Positions 42,201 through 53,494 of a stretch of DNA of 64,000 nt are shown one piece after another; positions within the stretch are counted from its first letter, which is position 1, and each line of letters starts with the position of its first letter. The notes under the pieces were generated by a model. That model searched no databases. It saw only the letters and a list, made by a program, of their open reading frames with translations, and had not been told where the DNA came from. The DNA comes from Mrakia gelida (taxonomy: Eukaryota > Basidiomycota > Tremellomycetes > Cystofilobasidiales > Mrakiaceae): contig BRON01000010.1 of NCBI GenBank assembly GCA_024345305.1, positions 1,116,001 to 1,180,000 of the forward strand, read 5' to 3'. The position numbers and the translations under genes are program-made.

Positions 42201-45200
42201 CGGATCGGGAAGCGACAACGACAACGGAGGAGCCATGAGCGAAGGAGACGACTCTTCGTTCGGAAGCGACAAGGAAAACTCTCGTCCTACCGGAATGATC
42301 GACGCTCAAGACGACAAGGAGAACGCTCGTCCTACGCCTCTCTCTCGCCTCTCCTCGCACACTTCCATACCTCTCGCCGACCGACCTCTCGCCCCTCAGG
42401 ACTCGGACGCGGACGACGACGAAGAGGACGAGGAGGAAGCAGCTCTTTCTCTTCGACGCAAGTCTCGGAACGGACGAGGAAGAGCCATCCTTCGAGTCGC
42501 AGACGACGAGGACGATCAACCTCAAGTGGACGGAGCGATTCGACCTCTGCGAACCCTCTCTCGAACAGGATCCTCCTCGTCGCTCACGCGTCTCACGCTC
42601 GGAGGAGAACTCCCAGATCGATCCTCGCCCACCGCCGGAGGAGGAGGTGGGAACCAGCTTGGCTCGAGAGCTACGTCGTCAAGACTAGGGTTCGGACTGG
42701 GAGCTGCCTTTGGGGACGACGAGGGAGGGGAGGGAGGAGGGTTTGCAGAGGGTGGGTTCTCGCAGTTGTTCGTGCCTACTCAACTCGGGACGGTCAACGG
42801 GTCGGGAAGCGTTGCTGGTGGTGCGAGTGGTGGAGGAGGACAAGACTCGTTCGGTGCGGGATCGTTCGATTTCGGAGGAGGAGAGGAAGCGTTCGGTTCG
42901 TTGTTCGAGGCGACGCAGGTTGGATCGACGACGACGAACACGGAGACTTCCGAGGTGAGTCCCTTTTTCCTCTTCTTGCCTTCGTTCGCGATCCAGCCAC
43001 TGATGCGTCGTCCTTTTTGTCGTTCTTAGCCGGTTGGAGGAGGAGTCTTTCGCGGTCTTCGACCCGAATTTGGAGTTCCTCTGAATCCCGACGTCCTCTC
43101 CCAAGTTCCTCAGCGACGAGAGTCCGAGACTGAGCTCAGGAAAGATGCAGAGTTCCTGGCGAAGAACATGGCCATCGATATGGATACCGAGGTCGCTGCG
43201 ACGCAGGCTCGTGCTCAGTACATCAACGCGAACGGGTGAGTTGGACGAGTCTGGCTTCTTCGACGCGACTCGTTTCGTTTCGTTACTGACTTCTCTTCTC
43301 TCCCTCGACGACCCTCTTAGATTCTTCACCCAAACCAAACCAGTCAACTACAAATCCTTCGACTCTCCTTCCGACTCCAACCCCACCCCAACCACCAACC
43401 GCCTCGCCCAAACCTCCTCGATGATGCGCGACACTCCTCGAGGAATCACTCAAGCTCTCCTCGACGCCGACCACGACAACGACGAGTCCCCAGCTCCGCT
43501 CAAACGCCCTTACCAGCAACAGTCCAGTCCAGCAGCAGCTCCTACCAACCGCCGTCTCGTCAATCGAGCAGCAGCTCTCGCTCAAGCTCACTCCATCGCC
43601 TCCACCACCGACGACGACCCTGCTCCTCCTGCTCAACAAGAAGAACACACCTCTCCCACCGCCACCACCGTCGCTGCTCCGAGTAGCTCTCCTGTCAAGA
43701 AGGCTGTGGTGCCAACGGCGGGTCAGGTTCCGAAGGTCAAGAAGGGGCCTCGACCTGCGAAGTCGGCGTTCGTGGATGGAGAGGCTGAGGAGTCGGACGA
43801 TGAGGAGGCAGGGTTTGGAGGGTTCGGGTTGGCTGGAGTGCGAACGAAGGAGGATGAGGAAGAAGAGGATCAGGATAAGCCTGTTGAGGGACTCGTGGAT
43901 GACGAGGAGGTCAGTGTGGAGAAGAAGGTCGAGGATGACCAGAGGAGAGTGCAGTTGATTCGGTGAGCCGTGCTTTCCCTTCCCTCGCGTCGAGTTCGAC
44001 TTGACGAGGAGCAGGAACTGACCCTCCTTTCGTTTTGTTTGGGTTCTTGGTGGGGTATCGCAGAGAGCAAGAAGAAGCCGACGACGCAGCTCGACTCGCC
44101 AAGATGCAGGAGGTCGTCGACGGGAAACTTCGAAAGAAGAAGAAGGACGGAACCGACATGGACTTTGACGATTCGGACGAGGAGAACGAGGAGAGTAGGG
44201 CTGGGAAGTCGTTGAGGATGAAGGAGCTGAGGAGGAAGAGGAAGTTGGATAAGATGGATCCGATGGACGCGCTTGGTTAGTCGCTTTCTCCTCCTTCGCT
44301 CTCTCTTTCCTTCGTTCGTTTGTTCGTCGATGCGTGCTGACTTCGTTTCGTTCTGTTTTGTGTGTGCTCGCTGCAGCTGCCGATCCCGAGACTCAAGCCT
44401 TCACGAAGACTTACGAGGAGACCTTCGCGCCTGATACAGCTGGGTACGATGCTCTGCTGTCGGATCACGAGCAGGAGGGAGGAGCTTCGGACGACGAGTA
44501 CAAGGCTCAGATGGGGTTCAAGACGGTGTCGAGGTCCTCGGTGAGTTCATCAGTCTGCTCTCGTCTCTTTCTTCAAGTCGACCGAGTCGAGAAGCTGCAG
44601 TGCTGACCTCTTCGCGTCTTCTTCTTTCCTTTTCAGACGAAATCTCGAGGTTCTCGCATCGACAAGTCAAACTCCACCTCGAACGACAACTCTCGATCTC
44701 AATCCCAGTCCCGCTCTCCTTCCCCGTCAACTCAACAGGATGACGTCTTCGTCGACGAACCCGAGGAGGCGATGGACGCGTTCCCTACCTCTGAGGACGA
44801 GATGATGGAGGAGGAAGAGGAGGAGACGAAGAGCCAGCTCAACATCCGACGAGCTCATCAACGACCTCAACCGAAACCGATCCAGCGAGACGAGTTCGAC
44901 GTGAGTGTCTCTCGTCTCATCTCTTCTCCCGTATCCTCTACCTTTGGCTGACCTTCCCTCCCTTCCTCTCCTCTCTCTCGCAGGTCGACGCCCCCTTCCT
45001 TCACTCGCACTCCGACTCAGACTCCTTCCGCAAGAACTCCTCCTCCAAACGAGCTCGGCTCGCCGAATACTCCAAGGACGAGTCCCAGAACTCCATCGGA
45101 ACGTCCAGAGGTGGATCTTCATCGTCGGTCAACTCCATGAAACCTACGAGGTCGACGTCGAATGGCTCGACGGTGAAACTCGCGCCGAAGAAGAGTTTGG

Positions 45201-45268
45201 CGAGTTTGCATTCGCTTTTGGGGGGAAGTAAGAGTGGGGTTTCGTCGAGGAGTGGAAAGTGGGAGTAG
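39269..45268 (+). CDS. MRC1: Replication checkpoint adaptor MRC1/claspin
   Basis: Fork-associated protein that couples helicase and polymerase and lets the sensor kinase activate the Chk2/Cds1 effector. Long, acidic and disordered, as expected. Disordered N-terminus MSTVQPPTSSPLTSLAATSS, then acidic clusters (SSDESSSDDDEDES) and many SQ/TQ sites. Exons around 40843-41093 give TKKDQETMRKTQAEMNR, PEVQKRSMAAFLGTLDQKKR. Later come SYLSDDSDEEMPDVSTLFKD, then a helical Lys/Glu-rich part, ENSRP and KENARP motifs, and FGFGGLFEATQ-like sequence. The MRC1-like domain segment includes AGFGGFGLAGVRTKEDEEEE, RVQLIREQEEADDAARLAKM and LRMKELRRKRKLDKMDPMDA, AFTKTYEETFAPDTAGYDAL, the most diagnostic stretch. 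The C-terminus LASLHSLLGGSKSGVSSRSG ends at 45268. About twelve exons, several with two GACGCGTC motifs in one intron (near 40798 and 40950). Total about 1,650 residues, large but within the family. Confidence 0.8.
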
Positions 45269-45650
45269 AGTAGTGGAAAGGGGTTGGTGGTCGAGGGGAG
45301 GATTCATATGCATAGGTCTTTTCGTTTTGGTTTCCTGTCTAGCTTTCTGTTTTCGGTCGCGTCGCGTTTCTCTTTCTCTCTCTTTCGTTCGCCTCACTCA
45401 CTCTACATCGCATCAGGATCTGTTCTCTCTTCTCTCTTCTCTATTTCTTCTCCATTACTACCTTGTAGTCTTATTGCATTGGCTTTCCATTCGCTTCGCG
45501 AACGTCAGATGGCGAGAGAAGTCAAACGAGGACGACTACTTCGACGCGAGGTGCCCCTTCTTCTCGAACGTTCGATCCCCCAGAAAGAAGCGAAGCGAAG
45601 CGACGTGACCAATACGAGTAATACACAGACGAAAAGGCAAATGCTCTGAA
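45269..45650. other. Convergent spacer, MRC1 / F-box protein gene
   Basis: About 380 bp tail-to-tail, T-rich on the + side, consistent with 3' UTRs. No gene or repeat seen. Confidence 0.4.
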
Positions 45651-47881
45651 TTACTCGGGCTCCTCAGAGGAAGCGTCGAAATCCGCCATCTCCTCCCGAG
45701 CTGCTTTCTTCGCTGCGTCCTCTTCCCGTTTGGCGGAGGCTTTGGACTTCCTTCCGAGGAGGCTGTGAGAGAGAAGGAAATAACGTGTGTCAGATGTTGA
45801 GACGCGAAGAGAAGGGGCGAGGAAGGAGGGGGAGGGACGAACGCGTCGTTCTTCTCGCGAGTCGCCCGAGCTTTGAGCTTTCGAGCTTCGAGTTTGGCGC
45901 TGGAATGGGAGCAAGGCGAGAACAGAGGAAGGGGAGAAGGGAAGGGAAGAGTCAGCCGCGGAGAGAGAAGGAGATGCAAGGAGAGGAAACGCGTCGAGTC
46001 GGCGAGGTCGAGCGAAACCCACATGTGCTCTTGATGACCTCCAACACCACCGTGGGAACGAAGGGAGAGAGACTCGACGGCTGCCTTGGAGTAGTACTTG
46101 GTAGCCTTGGTTAAGTACTGCAGAACCGTTGAGAGAAGGATGAGTTGAGCTCGAGCTTGAACTCGAGTCCTGACGACGACGACGAGCCGGCGAGATAGAA
46201 AGGAGGAGGACGAACAGGTGTGAAAACTTCCTTCAAGCCGAGAAGCTCCCTATCGTTGAGCTTGTACTTCTCCTTGGCGTCCTGTGGCATCGAGGAGTGA
46301 GATCATGAGTCAGCGACGGAGGGAAGAAAAGGGGAAACAAGGAGGAAAAACACTCGCCTTCCTCGACACGGTGGGAGTCAAAACGATCCTCGAGACCGTC
46401 TCTCGCCAGACGCTAGGCCAGGGATCGTGGAGGAATGATGATCGGACGATTCCATAGTATGCCTCGGACTTCCAGCTGAAGGGATTGGGTTGCTGACTGA
46501 TCCATTCCGGTAGAAGACTTTGCAAGGAGAGGGGAAAGGTCAGGACCCGCGCGACGCGACGAAAAGGAGGACGACGCTCACCCGTAAGTGTCCTGGAGAG
46601 CGTACTCCTGGGTCCTCCGATCTCTCTCGTGTTCGGCCATGTAGCGAGTTATCTGGGTCTGCTTATGTTCCTCCTTCCTCCACTTGGCTTTCGAAGGGAC
46701 CCGCGACCACTCCTTCGCAATCGCTCCCTCATCTTCCTTGGTGAGTTCGAGAGGACGCTTCTTCCAGTATTCGTTGAGGTCGTTCTGCAACGATCGCTTC
46801 TGCTCGCTCAGCCGGTCACTCTCCTCGAAGTCGTGTCGAGTAAGACCCCAGCCCTCCCAGCCTCCTGCTCCCACGAGGGACCTTCCCGAGGAAAAGATGC
46901 GGCGACCGTCGTTGAAACTGCGTTGGAAAGGTCCGTTGTCGTTTCTGCTGATGGAAGACGGGCGAACTCCTCCATCCAGCTCGTCCATGACCACGATTGA
47001 AGACGCGAAGGGAGCAATGTAGGGGAATGAGGCCTGAAAGAGAACCTGGGGAGAGGGAGGAGACGAAAGGGAGGAAAGAGGGTCAGCGCCTCGCGGCAGT
47101 TTTGGAGCAGCAGCACTGGATGCCACGTCGGCTGAGGTTCTACGAGAAAGATGTGAAATTAACCTACCCGGAATACGACTGCAAGACAGGGAAGACGAAG
47201 GAAAAAGAGGGTCAGCGAACTTGACGAGGGATCGTCGCGAAGGGATCTCGAGCTGCTCTGAACGAACCATCTCGATAGCACGTCCTGAAGTAACGGCAAG
47301 TTCCAGCGAGAGCGAGATGGTCTCGAAGCTGGAGAAGGAGAGTAAGGTCGGATGAGAGATAAAGTCAGCGACGAGAAGTAAGACGAAGCTTTCATCGAGG
47401 AGTCGAGCTCATCAGCCCTTCCTCCCTTCTTCGCCCGTCATCTCTTTTCCCACGCCGCACTCACGTCCAAATCCGAGTCGACGAGATAATCCTTGGCAGT
47501 CGAGTAGAAGGAACATGATCAGGTCTCGTGATCGTCTTCGCAAGGAAAGGAGCAGACTCACAAATCCAGAACTTCGACAGGGAATCGTCCGAGCGGATCA
47601 TCTCCTTCCTTCCACTGCTTCAGATCCTTCCAGACGGGAACTATCTTCTCCAGAGGCTTCTTGAGCTTCTTCTTGACGGGCTGCTCGACCTCATCTCCGG
47701 GGTCGTCGTTCTTGGCGGCGAGATCCTGGGTTTCGATGGCGTAGAAGGAAGAAAGAGGGGAGGCAGGGGAAGGAGGGAGGTCGTCCGAAGTCGCCTTCCT
47801 CTTGCCTCCCATGGTTGCGAGAGAGGTCGAAGGACTGCTGACGATAGCTGATGCTGATGCTGGGGAAGATGGTTCTGACAT
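45651..47881 (-). CDS. F-box domain protein (single-copy type)
   Basis: Probable F-box protein unrelated in sequence to the three cassette genes apart from the motif. Exon 1: MSEPSSPASASAIVSSPSTS, a basic KKKLKKPLEK patch and FPVEVLDL, the start of an F-box. It is completed over two small exons DYLVDSDLD and LRDHLALAGTCRYFRTCYRD. The main exon carries VLFQASFPYIAPFASSIVVM, RSFNDGRRIFSSGRSLVGAG, LNEYWKKRPLELTKEDEGAI and TQITRYMAEHERDRRTQEYA. Then WISQQPNPFSWKSEAYYGIV, DAKEKYKLNDRELLGLKEVF, YYSKAAVESLSPFVPTVVLE, and basic ends. The DAKEKYKLNDREL segment is similar to a helix-rich motif common in basidiomycete F-box proteins. Would act as an SCF adaptor if the motif is functional; substrate unknown. 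The tail EEMADFDASSEEPE stops at 45651. Confidence 0.6.
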
Positions 47882-48023
47882 GATACGTAGTCGAGGAAGG
47901 TCCGCTGGGCGTTGAGAGGGAATGAGAAGCAGAGGAGGCAGCCCTCGATTTCGTTTTGGTGAGCTCGCCGCTCCTTCCCTTCGTCCCTTCTCTCCCATCC
48001 ATCACGACCTCGAAAGCCCAACG
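47882..48023. promoter_or_regulatory. Bidirectional promoter, F-box protein gene / F-box copy 3
   Basis: A 142 bp divergent gap. Similarity to copy 1 (ACCTCGAAAG then CAA) begins about 20 bp before the copy 3 start. Confidence 0.4.
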
Positions 48024-49060
48024 ATGTCCAACCCTACCTCCCTTCCTCTTCCCTTCCTTCCCACCGAAGTCAAGAAGGAAATCCTCAAGTCTGCGACCAG
48101 TCCACGCTCGCGAAAACATCCTCCCTCTCCCTCGCCTTCCTCCAGCTCTCCTCCCCTCTCCTCTATCGCCACATCGTCTTCGAGGGACCGGAGGGTTTGA
48201 CCAAGCTTCTCAACTTAGTCGTGAGTCCCCTTATGTTCTCCTCCTCCTTTCCGGGAGTGAGGTCAACGAGATGGAAGGAAGAGGGAAATAGACCGAGCTG
48301 ACCTTCGACCTCCCTTCGCTTCCATCTTCTTGCTTCCCCAGGCCGAGGAGAGACAGCCCGAACTCGAACCATGGCTAGACCTCTCCCTCGTTCACTCTGT
48401 GACCTATATCGACGTCGAGAGGCACCCCTTTAACTTCTTCTCATACAAGATCTATCCCAGGCGTCTCCACCTTCCCTCCTCGCCGACTCCTGGCCGTCTT
48501 TCCGTCCACTCCCTCAAGGTCGTTCTTCTCGCAACAGGATCAGAAACACGAATCGATGGTCTCTTCGATCCTGTCGAGTTCCAGCTCAACGGTGGCTACG
48601 GAGAACACATATCCTGCCTCGACGTCGACCTCTCCTCCTGGACACGTCTTCGACGCCTGGTCTTCGTGGACGCGTTCTTCGGCGACTGCCTGTTGAGTTC
48701 AAAGCCTAGAAGGAGTTCAGATCAAGATCTCGATATATTCTACGACCTGTCGGCCTCGTTCGGTCCTTCCACCGCCGAGTGGATCGACGGCGACTTGAAT
48801 GTCGAGGCAGGGAGTGGATACGGCGCGGATTGGTCTTGTATCAAGAATGTCACCGTCCTCCTCAATACACAAGAGGACAAGGAAGTCGCAGTGGAGAGTC
48901 TCAAGGGCTCGCTCCTCGTTCCTCGGATCACCGTCCTCGTCAAGTCGTCGACCGAAACGTGAGTCGCGTCTCTCCCTTCTTTCTCTCCCTCGTCGTTCTC
49001 GAAAGCTGACCCCTTTTTCTCTCTCTCATCAGTGTTTCCAGTGATTTGGACACCGCCTGA
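48024..49060 (+). pseudogene. F-box-like gene, cassette copy 3, broken by a 1-base deletion
   Basis: Third paralogue. Exon 1 starts MSNPTSLPLPFLPTEVKKEI, then at about 48089 reads CTCAAGTCTGCG where copy 1 has CTCAAGTTCTGCG. One T is missing, the frame shifts inside the F-box-like motif and soon meets a stop. The rest of the gene is otherwise open in the original frame: HPELEP-like start (QPELEPWLDLSLVHSVTYID), WTRLRRLVFVDAFFGDCLLS, DQDLDIFYDLSASFGPSTAE, and LLVPRITVLVKSSTET, with normal splice sites and a short last exon ending at TGA 49060. The break is therefore recent, or is a sequencing error. No in-frame ATG downstream in exon 1 would restore the product. Confidence 0.65.
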
Positions 49061-50207
49061 TCGTAAGCCTGCTTCCATCTCGTTCTCATCGTCGCTTTCC
49101 TCGTCTCGTCATTCGTCGTCGCGACTCGACGTGCTGAGCTTCTCCTCTTCCCCTGTTGTCGTCCGTCAGTGTCGTCGCCTCGATCAACTTCACCATACGG
49201 TGCCCGTCCTCGAGTTTGGATAGATGGGCTGGGAGCTGGAGGTTGTGGGAAGTGGGAGGAGGGACGGGACGAGATCAATGAGCCCCGACGCGACGACCAG
49301 GTCCACTCCATTTCCTCGCAAGAAGTTCGAGACTCTCCCCTCCGAGCATCTCACCGGATTTCCCACAGCTAGCATTGCCTGACCGCGGCGATATCGGGCT
49401 CGAGCTGAAGAGAAGAAGTGAGTTTGAAACGACGGCACGAACTAGCGGACGCGTCTGCCTACATTCACCCGATGCTTCCTGTCCCACCACCTTTTCCTCT
49501 TCACCTTTCTTCGACCTAGTCATTTTCCTCACAAATCGACGAAACACGAGCTCCCAGAATTTCCTCGCAGGGATTCAAAACGAGCTCCTTCGCCCTTCCT
49601 TTCACCAACCCAGGATGGCTCAGCGGTTTAACACTTCTGAGCTTGGCCTGGGTAACCCAACCCAAACCCGTTAACCGTTCCACAATACTAGCACCTACTT
49701 CTCTCCGTGGGAAAGAGAACCGGGGCCTTAGTTAGTAAGGAGCGCGCAAAGACGGGTTGACGGTCGTCTCTCAGAGCCTGGCTCGAGCGGCTGTCGAACA
49801 TACACTTTTTGCGATGTTTGGAAGAAAATGTGTGGTGTAGGTAGGGGGTTTGAACTCGTGAGCCTTTTGGACGAGGCGAAAAGATGGCGGGAGGAGGCGC
49901 GAGGGAAGGTCGGTTGCGATTGAAATCGAAGACGCGTCGTCGACGATCGTGCTTTCTTGCCTCGTTGGCTTCGACTTTTCGCCAGGGTTGTAGGAAAGCA
50001 TCAAAATCGTCCAAGAAAGAGAGAAGAGGCACTGCTATTAGAACGAAGATCGAAAGAAACGAACGAAGAACGAAGAAGCGAACCGAGATACCAAAAACAG
50101 GTTAGAGAACGAGAGACACGTATGAGCGAGAGAACGAAAGCTATACAGTAGGTGGGAGATGGGGGAAATCGTCGGGGTCGTCGAGTCTAGAAACGAGATA
50201 TTCCTCA
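49061..50207. other. Spacer: 3' part of cassette copy 3 and MADS 3' region
   Basis: About 1.1 kb. The first 900 bp are the conserved 3' flank and element of the cassette; the remainder belongs to the 3' end of the minus-strand MADS gene. No independent gene recognised. Confidence 0.4.
49595..49960 (+). repeat. Conserved non-coding tRNA-like element, copy 3
   Basis: A-box-like TGGCTCAGCGG at 49616-49626 and B-box-like GGTTTGAACTC at 49847-49857. The intervening block GACGGGTTGACGGTCGTCTC is identical to copy 1, and the region ATGGCGGGAGGAGG after the B box is kept. Copies 1 and 3 share more than 300 bp of non-coding sequence at high identity by eye. Confidence 0.5.
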
Positions 50208-52459
50208 TCAACCAACCCTCGCTCTCTTCTCCCCTACTCCAACACCACTCTTCCTTCTCTTCCCACCCTCGACGTAGTCCTCGTCTCCCTCATCGTCATC
50301 ATCCCCGTCCTCCTCCTCTCCTCCCTCTTCCTCGTCGTCGTCCTCCCCATGACTCCCTTCCCTCCCTCCTCCAACGCCTCCCAACTCCTCCGTCGTCGAC
50401 GGCCCACCGTCTCCAGCGACATCTCCCTGAGGAAGAGGCGACGTCGTCGTCCATTCTGGAAGATCCGCCTCGCTCTTGGGTACGATAGGGTCGTTGCGTG
50501 AGGACGACGTTCCAGCAGCAGGAGCGGTGATGGGCCAGGCGAATCCCGACGACGACGAACTCGACGCGTTCGAGTTCCCTCCTCCTCCTCCGTTGGCGAC
50601 GGCCGCCGCTGCTGCTGCCGCAGCTAAAAGCATGGGATGAGCGTAGAGGGAGTGTTGTTGTTGCTGTTGCTGGGCCTGCTGCTGCTGCTGAGCTTGGAGT
50701 TGCTGCTGAAGGTACTGCTGTTGCAGGAGCTGATGATGATGTGACGCTCCTCCGTACGCGGCTCCGTTCGGGTTCCAGAGCGACGAGTCCGAGTAGATGT
50801 TGTTGAAGGGAGGTTGTGGCGAAGATGACGACGAGGAGGCGGACGGGTTGAACATGTTTTGGTCTCGGTAGAGGCTGCTGAGAGCGTTGGAGGTACCGAA
50901 GGAGGGGTTGTAAGACGACGAGGACGAGGGTTGACCTTGTTGTTGCTGCTGGTTTCGGTAGAGGGAATCCATGAAGGGATGAGGAGTACCATTCGAGGAC
51001 TGTGAGGTCGGAAAGGAAGAAAACGAACACCCGAGAAAGTCAGTCTCGCGTTGAAAAGGCGGGAGAAGACGACGAGACGCGTCTCGGCTTTCATTCGAAC
51101 GACGAAAGAAAAGACACGGACCTGACGACCTCCATTACTTCCTGCACCAGAATCGTTCGCCCAGAGACCTCCGATACCACTATCTCCTCCTCCGAATCCA
51201 TAGTTGGCGTTGGCGAGCGGGTTCCCGAATCCTTGCTGCTGCTGCTGCCAAGTCTGCTGCTGATTCGGCTGGGCGTATCGACCTTGTTGCTGCTGCTGTT
51301 GCTGAGACTGAGGCTGAAGTTGGGACATGGGAGGTTGAGGAGGGACGATGGTGGAGGAGAGATGGTTTATGAGCTGAGAGGACGTTCCAGGAAGAGAGTT
51401 TCGACCTCCCGAGCGAGCGGTCGCGCTGATGGGCGTGTGAGCGAGGGAGGTGGGCGAGAGAGGTGGTTGAGAGGGAGCTGAGGATTGACGCTGAGGTGAA
51501 GAAGGTCGGGAAGAAGGTCGAGGGTCAGCTAGAGGAAGGCTAGGAACAGGAACGAGGTTGGAACGAAGGCGGGACGAGAAAAAGAGTTGAGACGAGACGT
51601 ACCCTCGCCGAACCGTTGGGCATTCCAGCGACCTTCTTCCCTCCCTTAGCAGCAGCAGGCTTCTTTCCCTTCTTCCCAGAAGGTTCATCCTCAGCATCCT
51701 CCTCTCCCTCGTCCGAATCTCCAGCTGGATGACCTGAATCGGCAGCAGCAGCGATAGCGAACTCGGTCGGAGACTTGTGATCGACGGGTCCGTTGTCTGT
51801 TCATAGAAAGGCAGAGAGACGCAGAGGCAGAGAGACGCAGAAAGGGTCAGCAAGGCGGTATGGAGGTAAGGAAGAAAAGAGCCTGCGGGTTGGAAGGAAG
51901 GTGACGAACGGTTGGTGTATCTGAGGAGGACATCGTCTATCGAGCTGCTGCAGAACTCGAAGGCCTTCTCGTTCTGGCCGAAGACGATAACAGCGACCTG
52001 GTAGAGAGTACGAGAAGAGGAGAAGTAGATGTCAGGGAACTGAGGATGAGGAGACGAGCTGAGAGAAGAAGAAGGAAAAAGTCACTCACGTCTGCTGAAC
52101 AGAGAACGCTGAGCTCCCAGGCCTTCGAATAGAAACGATGGATCGGTCGAGGGCGGCGAGCGAGAGCGAGGTCAGCTTTCCCCTCCTTCTCTTCTTCTTC
52201 GTCCGTCTCTCTATACATCTACGACAGAGCTGAGGAACTGACCTTCTTCATGAGTCCAGCTGCAAGAAGACCAAATCAAAACGAAGAGAGGAAAGGGTAA
52301 GAATGGATTGACGAGACTGGAGGATCGATCCAAAACGAGAGAGGGAAGGAAGGAAGGGGAGAGAGAGCGAGGGAGAAACGCACCTTTCCTCTTCAAGAAC
52401 GTCACCTGTCGGTTCCTGTCATCAGCCAATCGTCGGATCTCGATCTTCTTGCGTCCCAT
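50208..52459 (-). CDS. RLM1: MEF2-type MADS-box transcription factor (Rlm1/Smp1-like)
   Basis: Nuclear MADS factor; fungal MEF2-type proteins act downstream of the cell wall integrity MAP kinase (family knowledge). The MADS domain is spread over three exons: MGRKKIEIRRLADDRNRQVT and FLKRK, then AGLMKK, then AWELSVLCSADVAVIVFGQN with EKAFEFCSSSIDDVLLRYTN. The RQVTFLKRKAGLMKKAWELS core is complete, and the MEF2-like extension after it is present. Then DNGPVDHKSPTEFAIAAAAD, a basic SGKKGKKPAAAKGGKK patch, polyQ stretches, an Ala-rich run, Ser-Pro sites, and a very acidic tail (DDDEEEGGEEEDGDDDDEGD) before KRRKSG and KRARVG. Seven exons or so. A 5' UTR intron at 52515-52620 (GTGAGC donor, CCTGACC branch) fits the local pattern. 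Stop at 50208. Confidence 0.88.
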
Positions 52460-53494
52460 GGTGGTTGAAGAGGATGAGGAAAGGAAGGAAGGAGGGAGGA
52501 AGGGAGGGAGGGTGCTGGTTGAAGGGGACGAGAGTGGTCAGGTCTAAAAACACCTGGGGTGCCGAAATAGGAGCAGCTCTCGGAGTTCCAAAAACGAGAG
52601 GAACGAGAAATGCTGCTCACGAGGTTGATTTTGGTGCTGGGAGAAGCAGAAAAGGAAGACGTGAAAAAGGTGAGTGAGAGTGAACGAAGAAGATGAAGAA
52701 TTTCTGCAGTCAAAAGACTTCTCGCTTCTTTCCCCTCCACCTTCGTCCCCCCTCCCGCTCTCACGGACTCCTGCCGAAACCGACTGACTCCCTTGCGGTG
52801 CCTGAGCACTTTGATCGCTCTTTTCGGACGCGACGGCGAAAGGGTAGAGTGGAAAAGTCTCCGAAGCTTTGCGTGGATCGCGGAGAGTCTGTCACCAGCT
52901 CCTGAAACCTTGAGAGGCGCTCGAAAAAAGTCGAGAGGGAGAACGCGTCGCGTCTGGGTTCCTTCTGCTTCGACTCGCTCCTCTAACGATGTTGAAGCTC
53001 AAGATGCCGTCCTGGAGCGGTTCAGCAGACCTTTCAGCTGACCTCGAGAAGTTAGGCAACAGTCAGAGTGGCATCGAGGTCGGGTCCGACTCGTCGGATC
53101 ATCGCTTCGTCAACTCATCGTCCGTTCCTTGCCTCACTGACTGCTCAAATCCATGGAGAGGTATGCAGGAAGACTACAATGAGCTCCCGCTATATCCCAG
53201 CGCAAAGCTGAGCTAAGAACTGGCCCAACTGGAACGCGAACGAAGGCGAAGGCGAAAGTCAACGCGTCGTCGTTTTTCTCTCTCCCTCTTCCACACCCCG
53301 ACTTGTTTTCTCTTTCCCACTCCCAAGCCCAGAGAACTAGAATATCCGTGCGAGCTGACCTAACATAACTCAACCAACCAACCGAACCAAAGACAAAATA
53401 AAAGCAAAGAACGAACCCTCCTCCTCTCCCTCTCACGTCCCACCTACCCACCCACCCTCCCAAAATCTACCAAAGCAGTGGACAGCATCGGTTT
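52460..53494 (-). promoter_or_regulatory. Long spacer: MADS promoter, leader intron, ASH1-like 3' end
   Basis: A 1.03 kb gap between the MADS start and the SET gene stop, both on the minus strand. A leader intron at 52515-52620 is supported by splice signals. A short + frame at about 52989-53216 has no domain and is not called. Two ACGCGT hexamers lie near 52945 and 53263. Confidence 0.4.

Larger units (their letters stand above)
48005..49960 (+). repeat. F-box cassette, copy 3 of 3
   Basis: Same orientation as copy 1 and fills the gap between the single-copy F-box gene and the MADS gene. Holds the frameshifted F-box gene, the 3' intron, the conserved 3' flank (around 49285-49350) and the tRNA-like element. 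Copies lie about 15 kb apart. Edges by eye. Confidence 0.6.

Noticed and set aside
40861..42525. A 554-codon frame on the minus strand
   Set aside because: It is the antisense shadow of MRC1 coding exons, whose + strand reading gives recognisable claspin motifs.
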